The notes under the pieces: model-generated | Database searches by the model: none | Seen by the model: the letters and a program-made list of their open reading frames with translations, nothing else | What the model was told of the DNA's origin: nothing | Program-made: the position numbers and the translations under genes | Origin: Enterococcus cecorum DSM 20682 = ATCC 43198 | GTDB lineage: Bacteria > Bacillota > Bacilli > Lactobacillales > Enterococcaceae | DNA: 64,000 nt | Reading direction: 5' to 3' | Assembly: GCF_000407565.1 (NCBI RefSeq) | Contig: NZ_ASWI01000003.1 | Span: forward strand, 124,001-188,000 | In this document: in pieces, positions 47,097 to 55,240 of the stretch | Layout: each line of letters opens with the position of its first letter | Position numbering within the stretch: the first letter of the stretch is position 1

Positions 47097-47399
47097 ATGA
47101 AAAAAATTTTACTAGTATGTTCAGCAGGAATGTCCACAAGTTTGCTTGTGAGCAAAATGAGAAACGCCGCAAAGGAAAAAGGAATTGAAGTAGAAATAGA
47201 TGCCCTTCCAGTTGCAGAGGCAAGTACGGTCGTTGATAATGTCGATATCGTTCTTTTAGGACCACAAGTGCGTTTCCAGAAAGGGAACGTTGAAAAACTT
47301 GTAAAAGGCAGAATTCCCGTAGAAGTGATGGACATGCGGCTGTATGGAATGATGAATGGAAAAGCGATTTTAGAAGACGCTTTACAAAAAATAAACTAG
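47097..47399 (+). CDS. PTS EIIB component, lactose/cellobiose family
   Basis: 100 residues, cytoplasmic. The phospho-cysteine lies in the P-loop-like LLVCSAGMSTSLL (Cys8), and VDIVLLGPQVRF follows. It passes phosphate from EIIA to the sugar bound by EIIC. AAGGAGAG precedes the ATG. Downstream EIIC and EIIA genes complete the permease. Confidence 0.95.
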   Translation: MKKILLVCSAGMSTSLLVSKMRNAAKEKGIEVEIDALPVAEASTVVDNVDIVLLGPQVRFQKGNVEKLVKGRIPVEVMDMRLYGMMNGKAILEDALQKIN

Positions 47400-47417
47400 G
47401 AAAAGAGGTTAAAAAAA

Positions 47418-48794
47418 ATGAGTTTTATGGACAAATTTCAAAGTGCTATAGAAAGATTGTTAGTGCCTTTATCTACAAAGTTGAACGCTCAAAGACACAT
47501 ATGCGCAGTAAGAGATGCTTTTATTTTATCATTCCCATTAACGATGGCAGGATCATTGATGGTGTTATTGAATAATGTTTTCTTGTCACCAGATGGATTC
47601 ATGTTTAAAATCTTGCAATTCGATAAACTTTTTCCGGGTATTGTTAAATTCCAAGCAGTGTTCGCTCCAGTTGTTAAAGGTTCAGCTGATATTTTCTCGA
47701 TTTTGATTGTGTTTTTGATAGCCAGAAACCTTGCGAAACTAATGGAAGGCGATGATTTGTTGACAGGTTTGACCGCAATCTCTGTTTATTTCATCATCTA
47801 TCCTGATTATTTCAATAATGAAGGAGTAAATTATCTAACAAATCAATATATGGGCGCACAAGGGTTGTTTGTAGCAATTTTGGTTGGGCTCTTGGTCGGC
47901 GAACTAATGTCTAGATTAGCAAAATCAGATAAGTTAGAAATTAAAATGCCAGAACAAGTACCTTCAGCAGTTGCAAGATCCTTCAAAGTGTTGATCCCGA
48001 TTATCATCACGACGATTTTCTTCTCCGTCCTCAACTACTTTGTAAAAATGGCTGCACCAGGCGGATTACATGAATTAATTTATAACATCCTTCAAACACC
48101 ATTGACCAGAATGAGTCAAAGTTTATTCTCAGTGCTTATTTTAGCATTCTTATCTCAATCGCTATGGGCTATGGGAATACACGGACCAAATACGATTGCA
48201 GCTATTCGAGATACCATGTTCTCGGAAGCCGGAAACGCAAACCTCTTACATTATGCTGAAAGCGGTACTACATGGGGATCGCCTTATCCGATAACGTACA
48301 GTGGTTTAGCTACTGCTTTCGCTGAATATGGCGGTTCAGGAGCGACATTGGGTCTAATCATTGCTATATTGATTTTCTCGAAAAATAAGGAATCGAAAAG
48401 TATTGCCAAACTTTCTTTGGCACCCGGTTTGTTCAATATAAACGAAATGGTTATCTTTGGTTTACCGATTGTTCTGAATCCGATTTATATTATTCCATTT
48501 ATTATTGCGCCACTGGTTAACATTATGATTGGTTATACCGCAGTTATGATTCTTAAGATTATGCCACCGGTAACGATTGGTATTCCTTGGACAACACCAG
48601 GACCATTGATGCCTTTCTTGGGTACAGGCGGAAATATCGTCGCACTGTTTGTCGGATTCATCTGTCTTGCGGTGAGTGTATTAATTTACTCGCCGTTTGT
48701 AATCGCAGCGAATAAAGCAGCGATTATTGAAGATGAAATGGAGAATGAAATGGAGAATGAAATACAGCAACAAGAAGTAGTAGAAGCGATTTAA
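47418..48794 (+). CDS. PTS EIIC component, lactose/cellobiose family
   Basis: 458 residues, integral membrane sugar channel with about ten hydrophobic segments. Family features include FILSFPLTMAGSLMVL near residue 40, LWAMGIHGPNT around 250 and GLFNINEMVIFGLPIVLNP around 345, the conserved E/H-containing substrate region. The C-terminus is hydrophilic and Glu-rich. It lies 18 bases after EIIB. Confidence 0.94.
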   Translation: MSFMDKFQSAIERLLVPLSTKLNAQRHICAVRDAFILSFPLTMAGSLMVLLNNVFLSPDGFMFKILQFDKLFPGIVKFQAVFAPVVKGSADIFSILIVFLIARNLAKLMEGDDLLTGLTAISVYFIIYPDYFNNEGVNYLTNQYMGAQGLFVAILVGLLVGELMSRLAKSDKLEIKMPEQVPSAVARSFKVLIPIIITTIFFSVLNYFVKMAAPGGLHELIYNILQTPLTRMSQSLFSVLILAFLSQSLWAMGIHGPNTIAAIRDTMFSEAGNANLLHYAESGTTWGSPYPITYSGLATAFAEYGGSGATLGLIIAILIFSKNKESKSIAKLSLAPGLFNINEMVIFGLPIVLNPIYIIPFIIAPLVNIMIGYTAVMILKIMPPVTIGIPWTTPGPLMPFLGTGGNIVALFVGFICLAVSVLIYSPFVIAANKAAIIEDEMENEMENEIQQQEVVEAI

Positions 48795-48849
48795 AAAAGC
48801 TGCATTACGCTGAGAACAAACCGAAAGATTCAAGATAGGAGATTTACAC

Positions 48850-49164
48850 ATGGAAGGAATTGAATTAACTGCTTTTAGTATAATCAGTAATGTTGGAATG
48901 GCCAAATCATTGGCCGTTGAAGCATTAAGAGATGCCAGAAAAGGAAAGTACAATGAAGCAGAAAAGAAAATGGCTGAAGCATCGGAATATTTTGTGAAAG
49001 GCCATCATGCACATACTTCTTTGATACAAAAAGAAGCTGCTGGCGAAAATGTTGAACTTTCGTTAATAATCATGCACGCAGAAGATCAATTGATGTCGAC
49101 GGAGACAACTAAATTATTAATCGAAGAAATGATAGAAATGTTCAAACAGTTAAACAATAAATAA
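48850..49164 (+). CDS. PTS EIIA component, lactose/cellobiose family
   Basis: 104 residues, forming the three-helix EIIA(Lac) fold. The phospho-histidine region is VKGHHAHTSLIQKEA, and a second conserved segment IIMHAEDQLMS carries the metal-binding Asp. It accepts phosphate from HPr. It ends the operon before a strong terminator at 49251. Confidence 0.94.
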   Translation: MEGIELTAFSIISNVGMAKSLAVEALRDARKGKYNEAEKKMAEASEYFVKGHHAHTSLIQKEAAGENVELSLIIMHAEDQLMSTETTKLLIEEMIEMFKQLNNK

Positions 49165-49250
49165 GTGAACATGAAAGAGAAAATATTAGATGAACTAGAA
49201 TTGCTTGCTTACTTTACAGGCAGAATCTGATGCTAGCAGCAAAACATAGA

Positions 49251-49289
49251 GCACCCAGGATGAAATATAATCCTGGGTGCCTTATTTTT
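49251..49289 (+). terminator. Terminator of the beta-glucoside operon
   Basis: A perfect 11-bp stem (GCACCCAGGAT at 49251-49261 with ATCCTGGGTGC at 49270-49280) followed by a T-rich run. The 49165-49250 stretch shows no gene. Confidence 0.9.
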
Positions 49290-49460
49290 AGAACAAAACA
49301 CTGGGTGGTGGTTTGTTCTGCGATTGAAGGCATTTGCTGATGGTTTCTGCATGAAAGGTATTGCCAAAAGTCTCCTTTTGCTGGAATCTTGAAGCAGGCA
49401 GAGTTTTTCGAAAAACAGAAAAAGATTGAAAAAAATGGACAAATAGTATAGTGTTGTAGT

Positions 49461-49476
49461 ATGAACACGAGTTTAC
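49461..49476. promoter_or_regulatory. LacI-type operator O3 before the regulator gene
   Basis: ATGAACACGAGTTTAC closely resembles O2 (ATGAACGCGTGTTTAT). Its place 20 bp before the lacI start indicates autoregulation. Confidence 0.6.
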
Positions 49477-49496
49477 GAACGAAAGGAGATGCCTTT

Positions 49497-50543
49497 ATGA
49501 TGAATAGTACTGAAATTGCAAAAATTGCCGGAGTATCACGCAGTACTGTATCCAGAGTGATAAATAATTATTCAAATGTCTCGGAAGAAACAAGAGAAAA
49601 GGTTTTAAGAGTAATTAAGGAACATGAGTATGTGCCACAGGCTTCAGCAAGGATGCTTGCAGGAAGCCAAAATAAGGTGATCGGCTTATTTATTATAGAC
49701 CTGATACATGAAGAAGCTGGACTAAAAAATAGAATTACCAAAAGTCCGTATTATCTAGAATTTACTAGTTCAGTGATAGAAACAGCAAGTGAGATGGATT
49801 ACCTGGTTCTTGTCCATATTATACATAGCGTCGCAGGCTATAAAAAAATTAAAGAGAGTTTTTATAATAAGACAATTTCTGGTGGGATTTTCATAGGCCA
49901 GAATGACGACGATGAATCGATAAAAACAATCATTGATAGAGGGTATAAAGTTGTGCTGATCGATCAATCAATCAGACCTGAAGATGCCACCTATAACCAG
50001 TGCATGATAGTGAATGCGGACAATTACAACGGCGCTTATTGTGCGACAAAATATCTCATAGATAAAAAACATAAACAAATCGCACATATTACAGGCGGTA
50101 CGGTCAAATTCTCTTCTAAAGACAGGATAAGAGGATACAAAAAAGCATTAGAAGATGCAGGGATAGAAGTAAATAAGAACTTGATTGTAAATAGCGAATT
50201 TGTGGAAAATGCTGGATATGAGGCTGCGAAAAAATTACTTAATGGAAATAGTGAGTTTTCGGCTATTTTTGCCAGTAATGATAAGATAGCATTTGGAGCA
50301 ATCAAAGCTATTCAAGAAAGAGGTCTCAAAGTTCCAGATGACATCTCTGTTATAGGATTTGATGATATTGAATCGTCTAAATATTTTAATCCACCATTGA
50401 CTTCTATGAAAATGAAGTTAGGAGAAATGGCTGATATCGCCACAAAGTCGATTGTTGCATCGATTGAAGGTGAAACGAAGTCATCTATAAATGTAGTACC
50501 TGTCTCATTAGTGGAAAGGGAGAGTTGTGGGATTTTGCAGTAG
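49497..50543 (+). CDS. LacI-family transcriptional regulator of the beta-glucoside locus
   Basis: About 348 residues. An N-terminal helix-turn-helix with TEIAKIAGVSRSTVSRVINN and a hinge helix SARMLAGSQ are followed by a periplasmic-binding-protein-like sensor domain (YNGAYCATKYLI, ASNDKIAFGAIKA, SVIGFDDIESSKYFNPPLTS). The start is the ATG at 49497, with GGAG eight bases upstream; the longer frame to 49461 overlaps operator O3 and lacks a ribosome site. It likely represses the upstream operon until the sugar or its phosphate is present. Confidence 0.93.
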   Translation: MMNSTEIAKIAGVSRSTVSRVINNYSNVSEETREKVLRVIKEHEYVPQASARMLAGSQNKVIGLFIIDLIHEEAGLKNRITKSPYYLEFTSSVIETASEMDYLVLVHIIHSVAGYKKIKESFYNKTISGGIFIGQNDDDESIKTIIDRGYKVVLIDQSIRPEDATYNQCMIVNADNYNGAYCATKYLIDKKHKQIAHITGGTVKFSSKDRIRGYKKALEDAGIEVNKNLIVNSEFVENAGYEAAKKLLNGNSEFSAIFASNDKIAFGAIKAIQERGLKVPDDISVIGFDDIESSKYFNPPLTSMKMKLGEMADIATKSIVASIEGETKSSINVVPVSLVERESCGILQ

Positions 50544-50629
50544 CAAAACTTGCTGAATTAGTTGGAGCTGATTATTTGATTATTTTGATTGAGGTAGACA
50601 ATGACTGTGTCTATGTCGACTTGAAAAGT

Positions 50630-50665
50630 AAAGTACAGCGCCCAAAAATGCTCTGTACTTTAAAT
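50630..50665 (+). terminator. Hairpin after the LacI-family gene
   Basis: AAAGTACAG (50630-50638) and CTGTACTTT (50653-50661) are perfect arms; the pair resembles the hairpin at 44312. The remainder of 50544-50776 contains no gene that I can support. Confidence 0.65.
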
Positions 50666-50779
50666 CTCAGCAAAAACAGGAATATTTCCCAAACATCTCC
50701 TTCTTTGAGTAATTATACAAAAATTATGCAGACTTTCTTTTTTCATGATAAGATAATTTAAAAAGTTTTTAAATGAGGT

Positions 50780-51794
50780 GACCCCCAAAAGTTAGACTTT
50801 TTTACGAGACGACTCCGGTCGTCTCGTTTTCATTATGCAGCTAAAAGATGGAGCCTATATTGAACAGGACTCATCCATCCTAACTTTTCTTTTATTCGTT
50901 GTTCATTATAATACTTTATAAATCGTTCTATTTCCATTTTTAATTCCTCATAGCTATGGTAAATAACGCCATAGTATATCTCTTGCTTAAGCAGACCGAA
51001 GAAATTCTCCATTACGGAATTATCTAGACAGTTGCCCTTTCGAGACATGCTTTGAAATATTCGTTCTTCTTTTAGCCTGTGAGAGTATGCCTTCATCTGG
51101 TATGCCCAACCCTGGTCAGAATGGAATGTTCGTCTATAAGGGCAGTCTGAAGTGATTTCAATGGCTTTATCCAAGGCATTCATTACATTCTTTGCTGAAG
51201 GTTTCTTATCGATGCTGTAACTTAGTATTTCTCCATTACACATATCCATAAATGGATCTAAATACAGCTTATGCATTGTCATATGTCCTTTGACATCAAC
51301 TTCATAATACTTAAATTCAGTCGTATCCGTTGTGATTTTTTGATGGGGTATGTGCGTATTAAAGCGTCTGCGAATTCTGTTGGGTGCAATGGTACCAATC
51401 CTGCCCTTATAGGAACTATATTTCCTACTTTTGCGTGTGTAGGATGTCACCTGCAAGCCAAGTTTTTGAACTATTCGCTGAACCTTCTTTTTGTTGATGA
51501 GATATCCCTGATTATAAAGCTCTCCATGTATTCTACGATATCCGTAATCCTTATTATTCTTACGGATTTCTTGGATTTTTTCTTCAAGTTCTTTGTCAGG
51601 ATTTTCTCTATCAAATCGTTTTTGCCAATACATATATGTTGCTTTAGGCATGCCTGTATAAGAGAGAAGGTCTTTTAGTTTGAATTCTCGTCGGAGACTG
51701 TTGATGACGAGTGCCTTTCTCTCATTTTTTCCTCGTCCTCTAAACGCAGCCTCCTCAGTTCTTTTAAAAAGGCATTCTCAATTCTCAATGAGGT
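50780..51794 (-). mobile_element. IS3-family tandem copy 1, lacking most of orfA
   Basis: The unit begins with the terminal repeat GACCCCCAAAAGTTAGAC (GGT in front of it) and ends inside orfA, where the next unit begins. It differs from copies 2 and 3 by one substitution and one extra C, so its orfB is intact while orfA is lost. Confidence 0.85.
50833..51651 (-). CDS. IS3-family transposase OrfB (copy 1, full C-terminus)
   Basis: 272 residues from the internal ATG; the natural OrfAB product would enter this frame earlier by frameshifting. The rve-type DDE core shows TTDTTEF (first Asp), HSDQGWAYQ (second Asp) and the Glu in NCLDNSVMENFFGLLKQE. An HTH_21-like region (YGYRRIHGELYNQGY) precedes it. 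It is the only copy whose C-terminus (through LGWMSPVQYRLHLLAA) is complete. Its own orfA is truncated, so full transposase is unlikely from this unit. Confidence 0.85.
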   Translation of the reverse strand: MPKATYMYWQKRFDRENPDKELEEKIQEIRKNNKDYGYRRIHGELYNQGYLINKKKVQRIVQKLGLQVTSYTRKSRKYSSYKGRIGTIAPNRIRRRFNTHIPHQKITTDTTEFKYYEVDVKGHMTMHKLYLDPFMDMCNGEILSYSIDKKPSAKNVMNALDKAIEITSDCPYRRTFHSDQGWAYQMKAYSHRLKEERIFQSMSRKGNCLDNSVMENFFGLLKQEIYYGVIYHSYEELKMEIERFIKYYNEQRIKEKLGWMSPVQYRLHLLAA

Positions 51795-52808
51795 GACCCC
51801 CAAAAGTTAGACTTTTTTACGAGACGACTCCGGTCGTCTCGTTTTCATTATGCAGCTAAAAGATGGAGCCTATATTGAACAGGACTCATCCATCCTAACT
51901 TTTCTTTTATTCGTTGTTCATTATAATACTTTATAAATCGTTCTATTTCCATTTTTAATTCCTCATAGCTATGGTAAATAACGCATAGTATATCTCTTGC
52001 TTAAGCAGACCGAAGAAATTCTCCATTACGGAATTATCTAGACAGTTGCCCTTTCGAGACATGCTTTGAAATATTCGTTCTTCTTTTAGCCTGTGAGAGT
52101 ACGCCTTCATCTGGTATGCCCAACCCTGGTCAGAATGGAATGTTCGTCTATAAGGGCAGTCTGAAGTGATTTCAATGGCTTTATCCAAGGCATTCATTAC
52201 ATTCTTTGCTGAAGGTTTCTTATCGATGCTGTAACTTAGTATTTCTCCATTACACATATCCATAAATGGATCTAAATACAGCTTATGCATTGTCATATGT
52301 CCTTTGACATCAACTTCATAATACTTAAATTCAGTCGTATCCGTTGTGATTTTTTGATGGGGTATGTGCGTATTAAAGCGTCTGCGAATTCTGTTGGGTG
52401 CAATGGTACCAATCCTGCCCTTATAGGAACTATATTTCCTACTTTTGCGTGTGTAGGATGTCACCTGCAAGCCAAGTTTTTGAACTATTCGCTGAACCTT
52501 CTTTTTGTTGATGAGATATCCCTGATTATAAAGCTCTCCATGTATTCTACGATATCCGTAATCCTTATTATTCTTACGGATTTCTTGGATTTTTTCTTCA
52601 AGTTCTTTGTCAGGATTTTCTCTATCAAATCGTTTTTGCCAATACATATATGTTGCTTTAGGCATGCCTGTATAAGAGAGAAGGTCTTTTAGTTTGAATT
52701 CTCGTCGGAGACTGTTGATGACGAGTGCCTTTCTCTCATTTTTTCCTCGTCCTCTAAACGCAGCCTCCTCAGTTCTTTTAAAAAGGCATTCTCAATTCTC
52801 AATGAGGT
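51795..52808 (-). mobile_element. IS3-family tandem copy 2, lacking most of orfA
   Basis: A 1014-bp unit that I read as identical to the corresponding part of copy 3. It begins with the same GGT and terminal repeat and is cut at the same point in orfA as copy 1, giving identical junctions CTCAATGAGG at both internal borders. Confidence 0.85.
51955..52665 (-). pseudogene. IS3-family OrfB, frameshifted (copy 2)
   Basis: 236 residues. One C is missing relative to copy 1 (ACGCATAG against ACGCCATAG near 51980), so the protein ends EIYYALFTIAMRN and loses the last part of the domain. The DDE residues themselves are retained. Confidence 0.85.
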
Positions 52809-52968
52809 GACCCCCAAAAGTTAGACTTTTTTACGAGACGACTCCGGTCGTCTCGTTTTCATTATGCAGCTAAAAGATGGAGCCTATATTGAACAGGACT
52901 CATCCATCCTAACTTTTCTTTTATTCGTTGTTCATTATAATACTTTATAAATCGTTCTATTTCCATTT

Positions 52969-53679
52969 TTAATTCCTCATAGCTATGGTAAATAACGCAT
53001 AGTATATCTCTTGCTTAAGCAGACCGAAGAAATTCTCCATTACGGAATTATCTAGACAGTTGCCCTTTCGAGACATGCTTTGAAATATTCGTTCTTCTTT
53101 TAGCCTGTGAGAGTACGCCTTCATCTGGTATGCCCAACCCTGGTCAGAATGGAATGTTCGTCTATAAGGGCAGTCTGAAGTGATTTCAATGGCTTTATCC
53201 AAGGCATTCATTACATTCTTTGCTGAAGGTTTCTTATCGATGCTGTAACTTAGTATTTCTCCATTACACATATCCATAAATGGATCTAAATACAGCTTAT
53301 GCATTGTCATATGTCCTTTGACATCAACTTCATAATACTTAAATTCAGTCGTATCCGTTGTGATTTTTTGATGGGGTATGTGCGTATTAAAGCGTCTGCG
53401 AATTCTGTTGGGTGCAATGGTACCAATCCTGCCCTTATAGGAACTATATTTCCTACTTTTGCGTGTGTAGGATGTCACCTGCAAGCCAAGTTTTTGAACT
53501 ATTCGCTGAACCTTCTTTTTGTTGATGAGATATCCCTGATTATAAAGCTCTCCATGTATTCTACGATATCCGTAATCCTTATTATTCTTACGGATTTCTT
53601 GGATTTTTTCTTCAAGTTCTTTGTCAGGATTTTCTCTATCAAATCGTTTTTGCCAATACATATATGTTGCTTTAGGCAT
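52969..53679 (-). pseudogene. IS3-family OrfB, frameshifted (copy 3)
   Basis: It carries the same one-base deletion as copy 2 and gives the same 236-residue product. This copy is joined to a complete orfA, so the element's predicted OrfAB fusion is truncated. Confidence 0.85.
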
Positions 53680-53702
53680 GCCTGTATAAGAGAGAAGGTC
53701 TT

Positions 53703-54281
53703 TTAGTTTGAATTCTCGTCGGAGACTGTTGATGACGAGTGCCTTTCTCTCATTTTTTCCTCGTCCTCTAAACGCAGCCTCCTCAGTTCTTTTAAAAAGG
53801 CATTCTCAATTCTCAATTTAAGAAGTTCCTCTTCTAGCTCTTTTACATGTTCTGCACTTGTATCAACAGAAGATTTTTCAACTGGTTTGTTTTGTGTATT
53901 GCCATTAGTTGTATTCAATGTTTTCTTTCGTCCCTTCTTGCGTGGTCTTAGGGCATCAGGACCAGCTGCACGAAAGCGACTCACCCAATTTGTGATCATA
54001 CTTGGATTAGTAATTCCTTCTTGCAGAGCTAAATCTTGATATGAGATTTCACTTGATAAATATAACTCTACTATAGAAAGCTTCTTTTCAAAAGAATAAA
54101 AATCTTTTTTTCTAGAACGTTTTAATCCTTCATCACCAAATGCATTGTAATTATCCACCCATAGTTTAACTTTATTATCAGATGGAATGCCGAACTTATT
54201 TGCAAGATAAGTATAACCACCTTCGCCATTAAGATAAGCATTTACAACTTGCTTTTTAAACTCAAAAGAATATTTGGACAT
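53703..54281 (-). CDS. IS3-family transposase OrfA
   Basis: About 192 residues. Two helix-turn-helix blocks (EFKKQVVNAYLNGEGGYTYLA and KKLSIVELYLSSEISYQDLAL) are followed by a Lys-rich stretch and a leucine-zipper-like helix (HVKELEEELLKLRIENAFLKEL). The ATG at 54279-54281 has GGAGG eleven bases upstream. Near its end a run of six A (coding strand, about 53752) lets ribosomes slip back one base into orfB, as in IS150-group elements; after a -1 shift the frame reads on into the OrfB sequence. Copies 1 and 2 lack all but the 3' tip of this gene. Confidence 0.88.
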   Translation of the reverse strand: MSKYSFEFKKQVVNAYLNGEGGYTYLANKFGIPSDNKVKLWVDNYNAFGDEGLKRSRKKDFYSFEKKLSIVELYLSSEISYQDLALQEGITNPSMITNWVSRFRAAGPDALRPRKKGRKKTLNTTNGNTQNKPVEKSSVDTSAEHVKELEEELLKLRIENAFLKELRRLRLEDEEKMRERHSSSTVSDENSN

Positions 54282-54459
54282 AAAAATACCGACCTCCAAT
54301 TGTTAGATTTTATGGTCTAACTTTTGGGGGTCGGTACAAAACGATTTCTCCTCCTCTTTTTATTATATTGGGGGAGCATATTTTTTTGTAGACTAGGGGA
54401 TTATAAGTTCAGCCATCAATGTCTAGCTCCCAAGTCCTGACCTAGTGAAAAAAAGATAA

Positions 54460-54741
54460 ATGGAAGATGAGCGTTGCGATCGAATCTATTTTGAAAAAAT
54501 TACTGGAACCAAAAGTAACCGACCTGAGTTTCAAAAACTCCTACAGGAAATACAGACTGGCGATACGCTAGTAATAACAAAAATGGATCGCTTCGTTCGC
54601 AGCACTCAAGATGCATTGAACACAATTAAATTCCTTTTCGAAAAAGGCGTGAAGATTATCGATGATACGCTTCAGCCTAAGTATGGCAAAAAATTTGTAC
54701 ATGTTAAAGTACTTCATGACCACGCTTTACATAATAGTTAG
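54460..54741 (+). pseudogene. Chimeric remnant: serine resolvase core fused to IS4-superfamily fragment
   Basis: Codons 7 to about 66 match Tn3-type serine recombinases (CDRIYFEKITGTKSNRPEF, LVITKMDRFVRSTQDAL). The N-terminal part with the catalytic serine (ARVST region) is missing. Codons 67-92 (IDDTLQPKYGKKFVHVKVL, HDHALH) are instead almost identical to the transposase at 43415-44176, both in protein and in a 75-bp DNA match (54655-54735). The reading frame passes the junction without a break. It is a rearrangement product with no obvious function. Confidence 0.8.
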
Positions 54742-54877
54742 AAATCACCTTCAGAGGTATCATTTTGCTATGAACAGATTCCAACCTTACCGATAAGCAT
54801 CTTTATTTTTTGCTTTTGTCTTGAATTTTGCCTGAAATTATGATAATCTACAAACGAATTCAATCAGACAGGCAGTC

Positions 54878-54942
54878 AAAGTGCTCGTCTACCTATTACT
54901 TTTCATTTATGAGAAAACAATAGGTGGAGTGGGCACTTTTTT
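54878..54942 (+). terminator. Long imperfect hairpin with T-tail
   Basis: AAAGTGC and ACCTATT pair with AATAGGT and GCACTTT around a 20-nt loop, followed by TTTTTT. It follows no clear gene and probably insulates mnmE from the mobile block. The rest of 54742-54877 shows nothing recognisable. Confidence 0.6.
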
Positions 54943-54950
54943 ATATTAAG

Positions 54951-55160
54951 GATGTGAGGCGGGTCGATTAGCTCCAAGCAGCTAAGGTTTCCGGAATGTC
55001 AGGAAAATCCATTATGTTTTAAGATTTTCCAAGACAGGCCGGCTTAGATGCACAGGAGCTACCCGCCGAACACAGATTAGTCAAAGGATGTGAAGCGACT
55101 CGATCAGCTACGGAGCAAAAGGTTTCTCCAACACCATCGGGAAAGTCCCTAATATCTACC
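54951..55160. repeat. Modular long-hairpin repeat, copy C
   Basis: One full module pairs GGCGGGT...AGCTCC (54958-54974) with GGAGCTACCCGCC (55055-55067), with an inner GGAAAATC/GATTTTCC. Then a linker CGAACACAGATTAG as in copy A, and the first half of a second module (about 55085-55150: GATGTGAAGCGACTCG, TCGGGAAAGTCC) that breaks off. It sits just before mnmE. Confidence 0.72.
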
Positions 55161-55240
55161 TAGCTGATAGCCTTTTTCACGCGCTTGAGTCTGTTTGATT
55201 TAGTAGGTTTGTAGTTGTTTTATCATTAACGGAGGAGAAC

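Larger units (their letters stand above)
52809..54332 (-). mobile_element. IS3-family element, full-length copy 3
   Basis: 1524 bp from GACCCCCAAAAGTTAGAC (52809) to its complement GTCTAACTTTTGGGGGTC (54315-54332), 18-bp perfect terminal repeats. GGT lies outside both ends of the whole array (50777-50779 and 54333-54335), fitting a 3-bp target duplication. It contains orfA and a frameshifted orfB. Confidence 0.88.

Noticed and set aside
51271-53706. Three identical 135-codon plus-strand frames in the IS3 array
   Set aside because: Antisense shadows of orfB repeated with the array.
50780-54332. A regularly repeating array, considered as CRISPR or satellite DNA
   Set aside because: The period is 1 kb and the unit is an IS3 element; no short repeat-spacer pattern occurs anywhere in the window.
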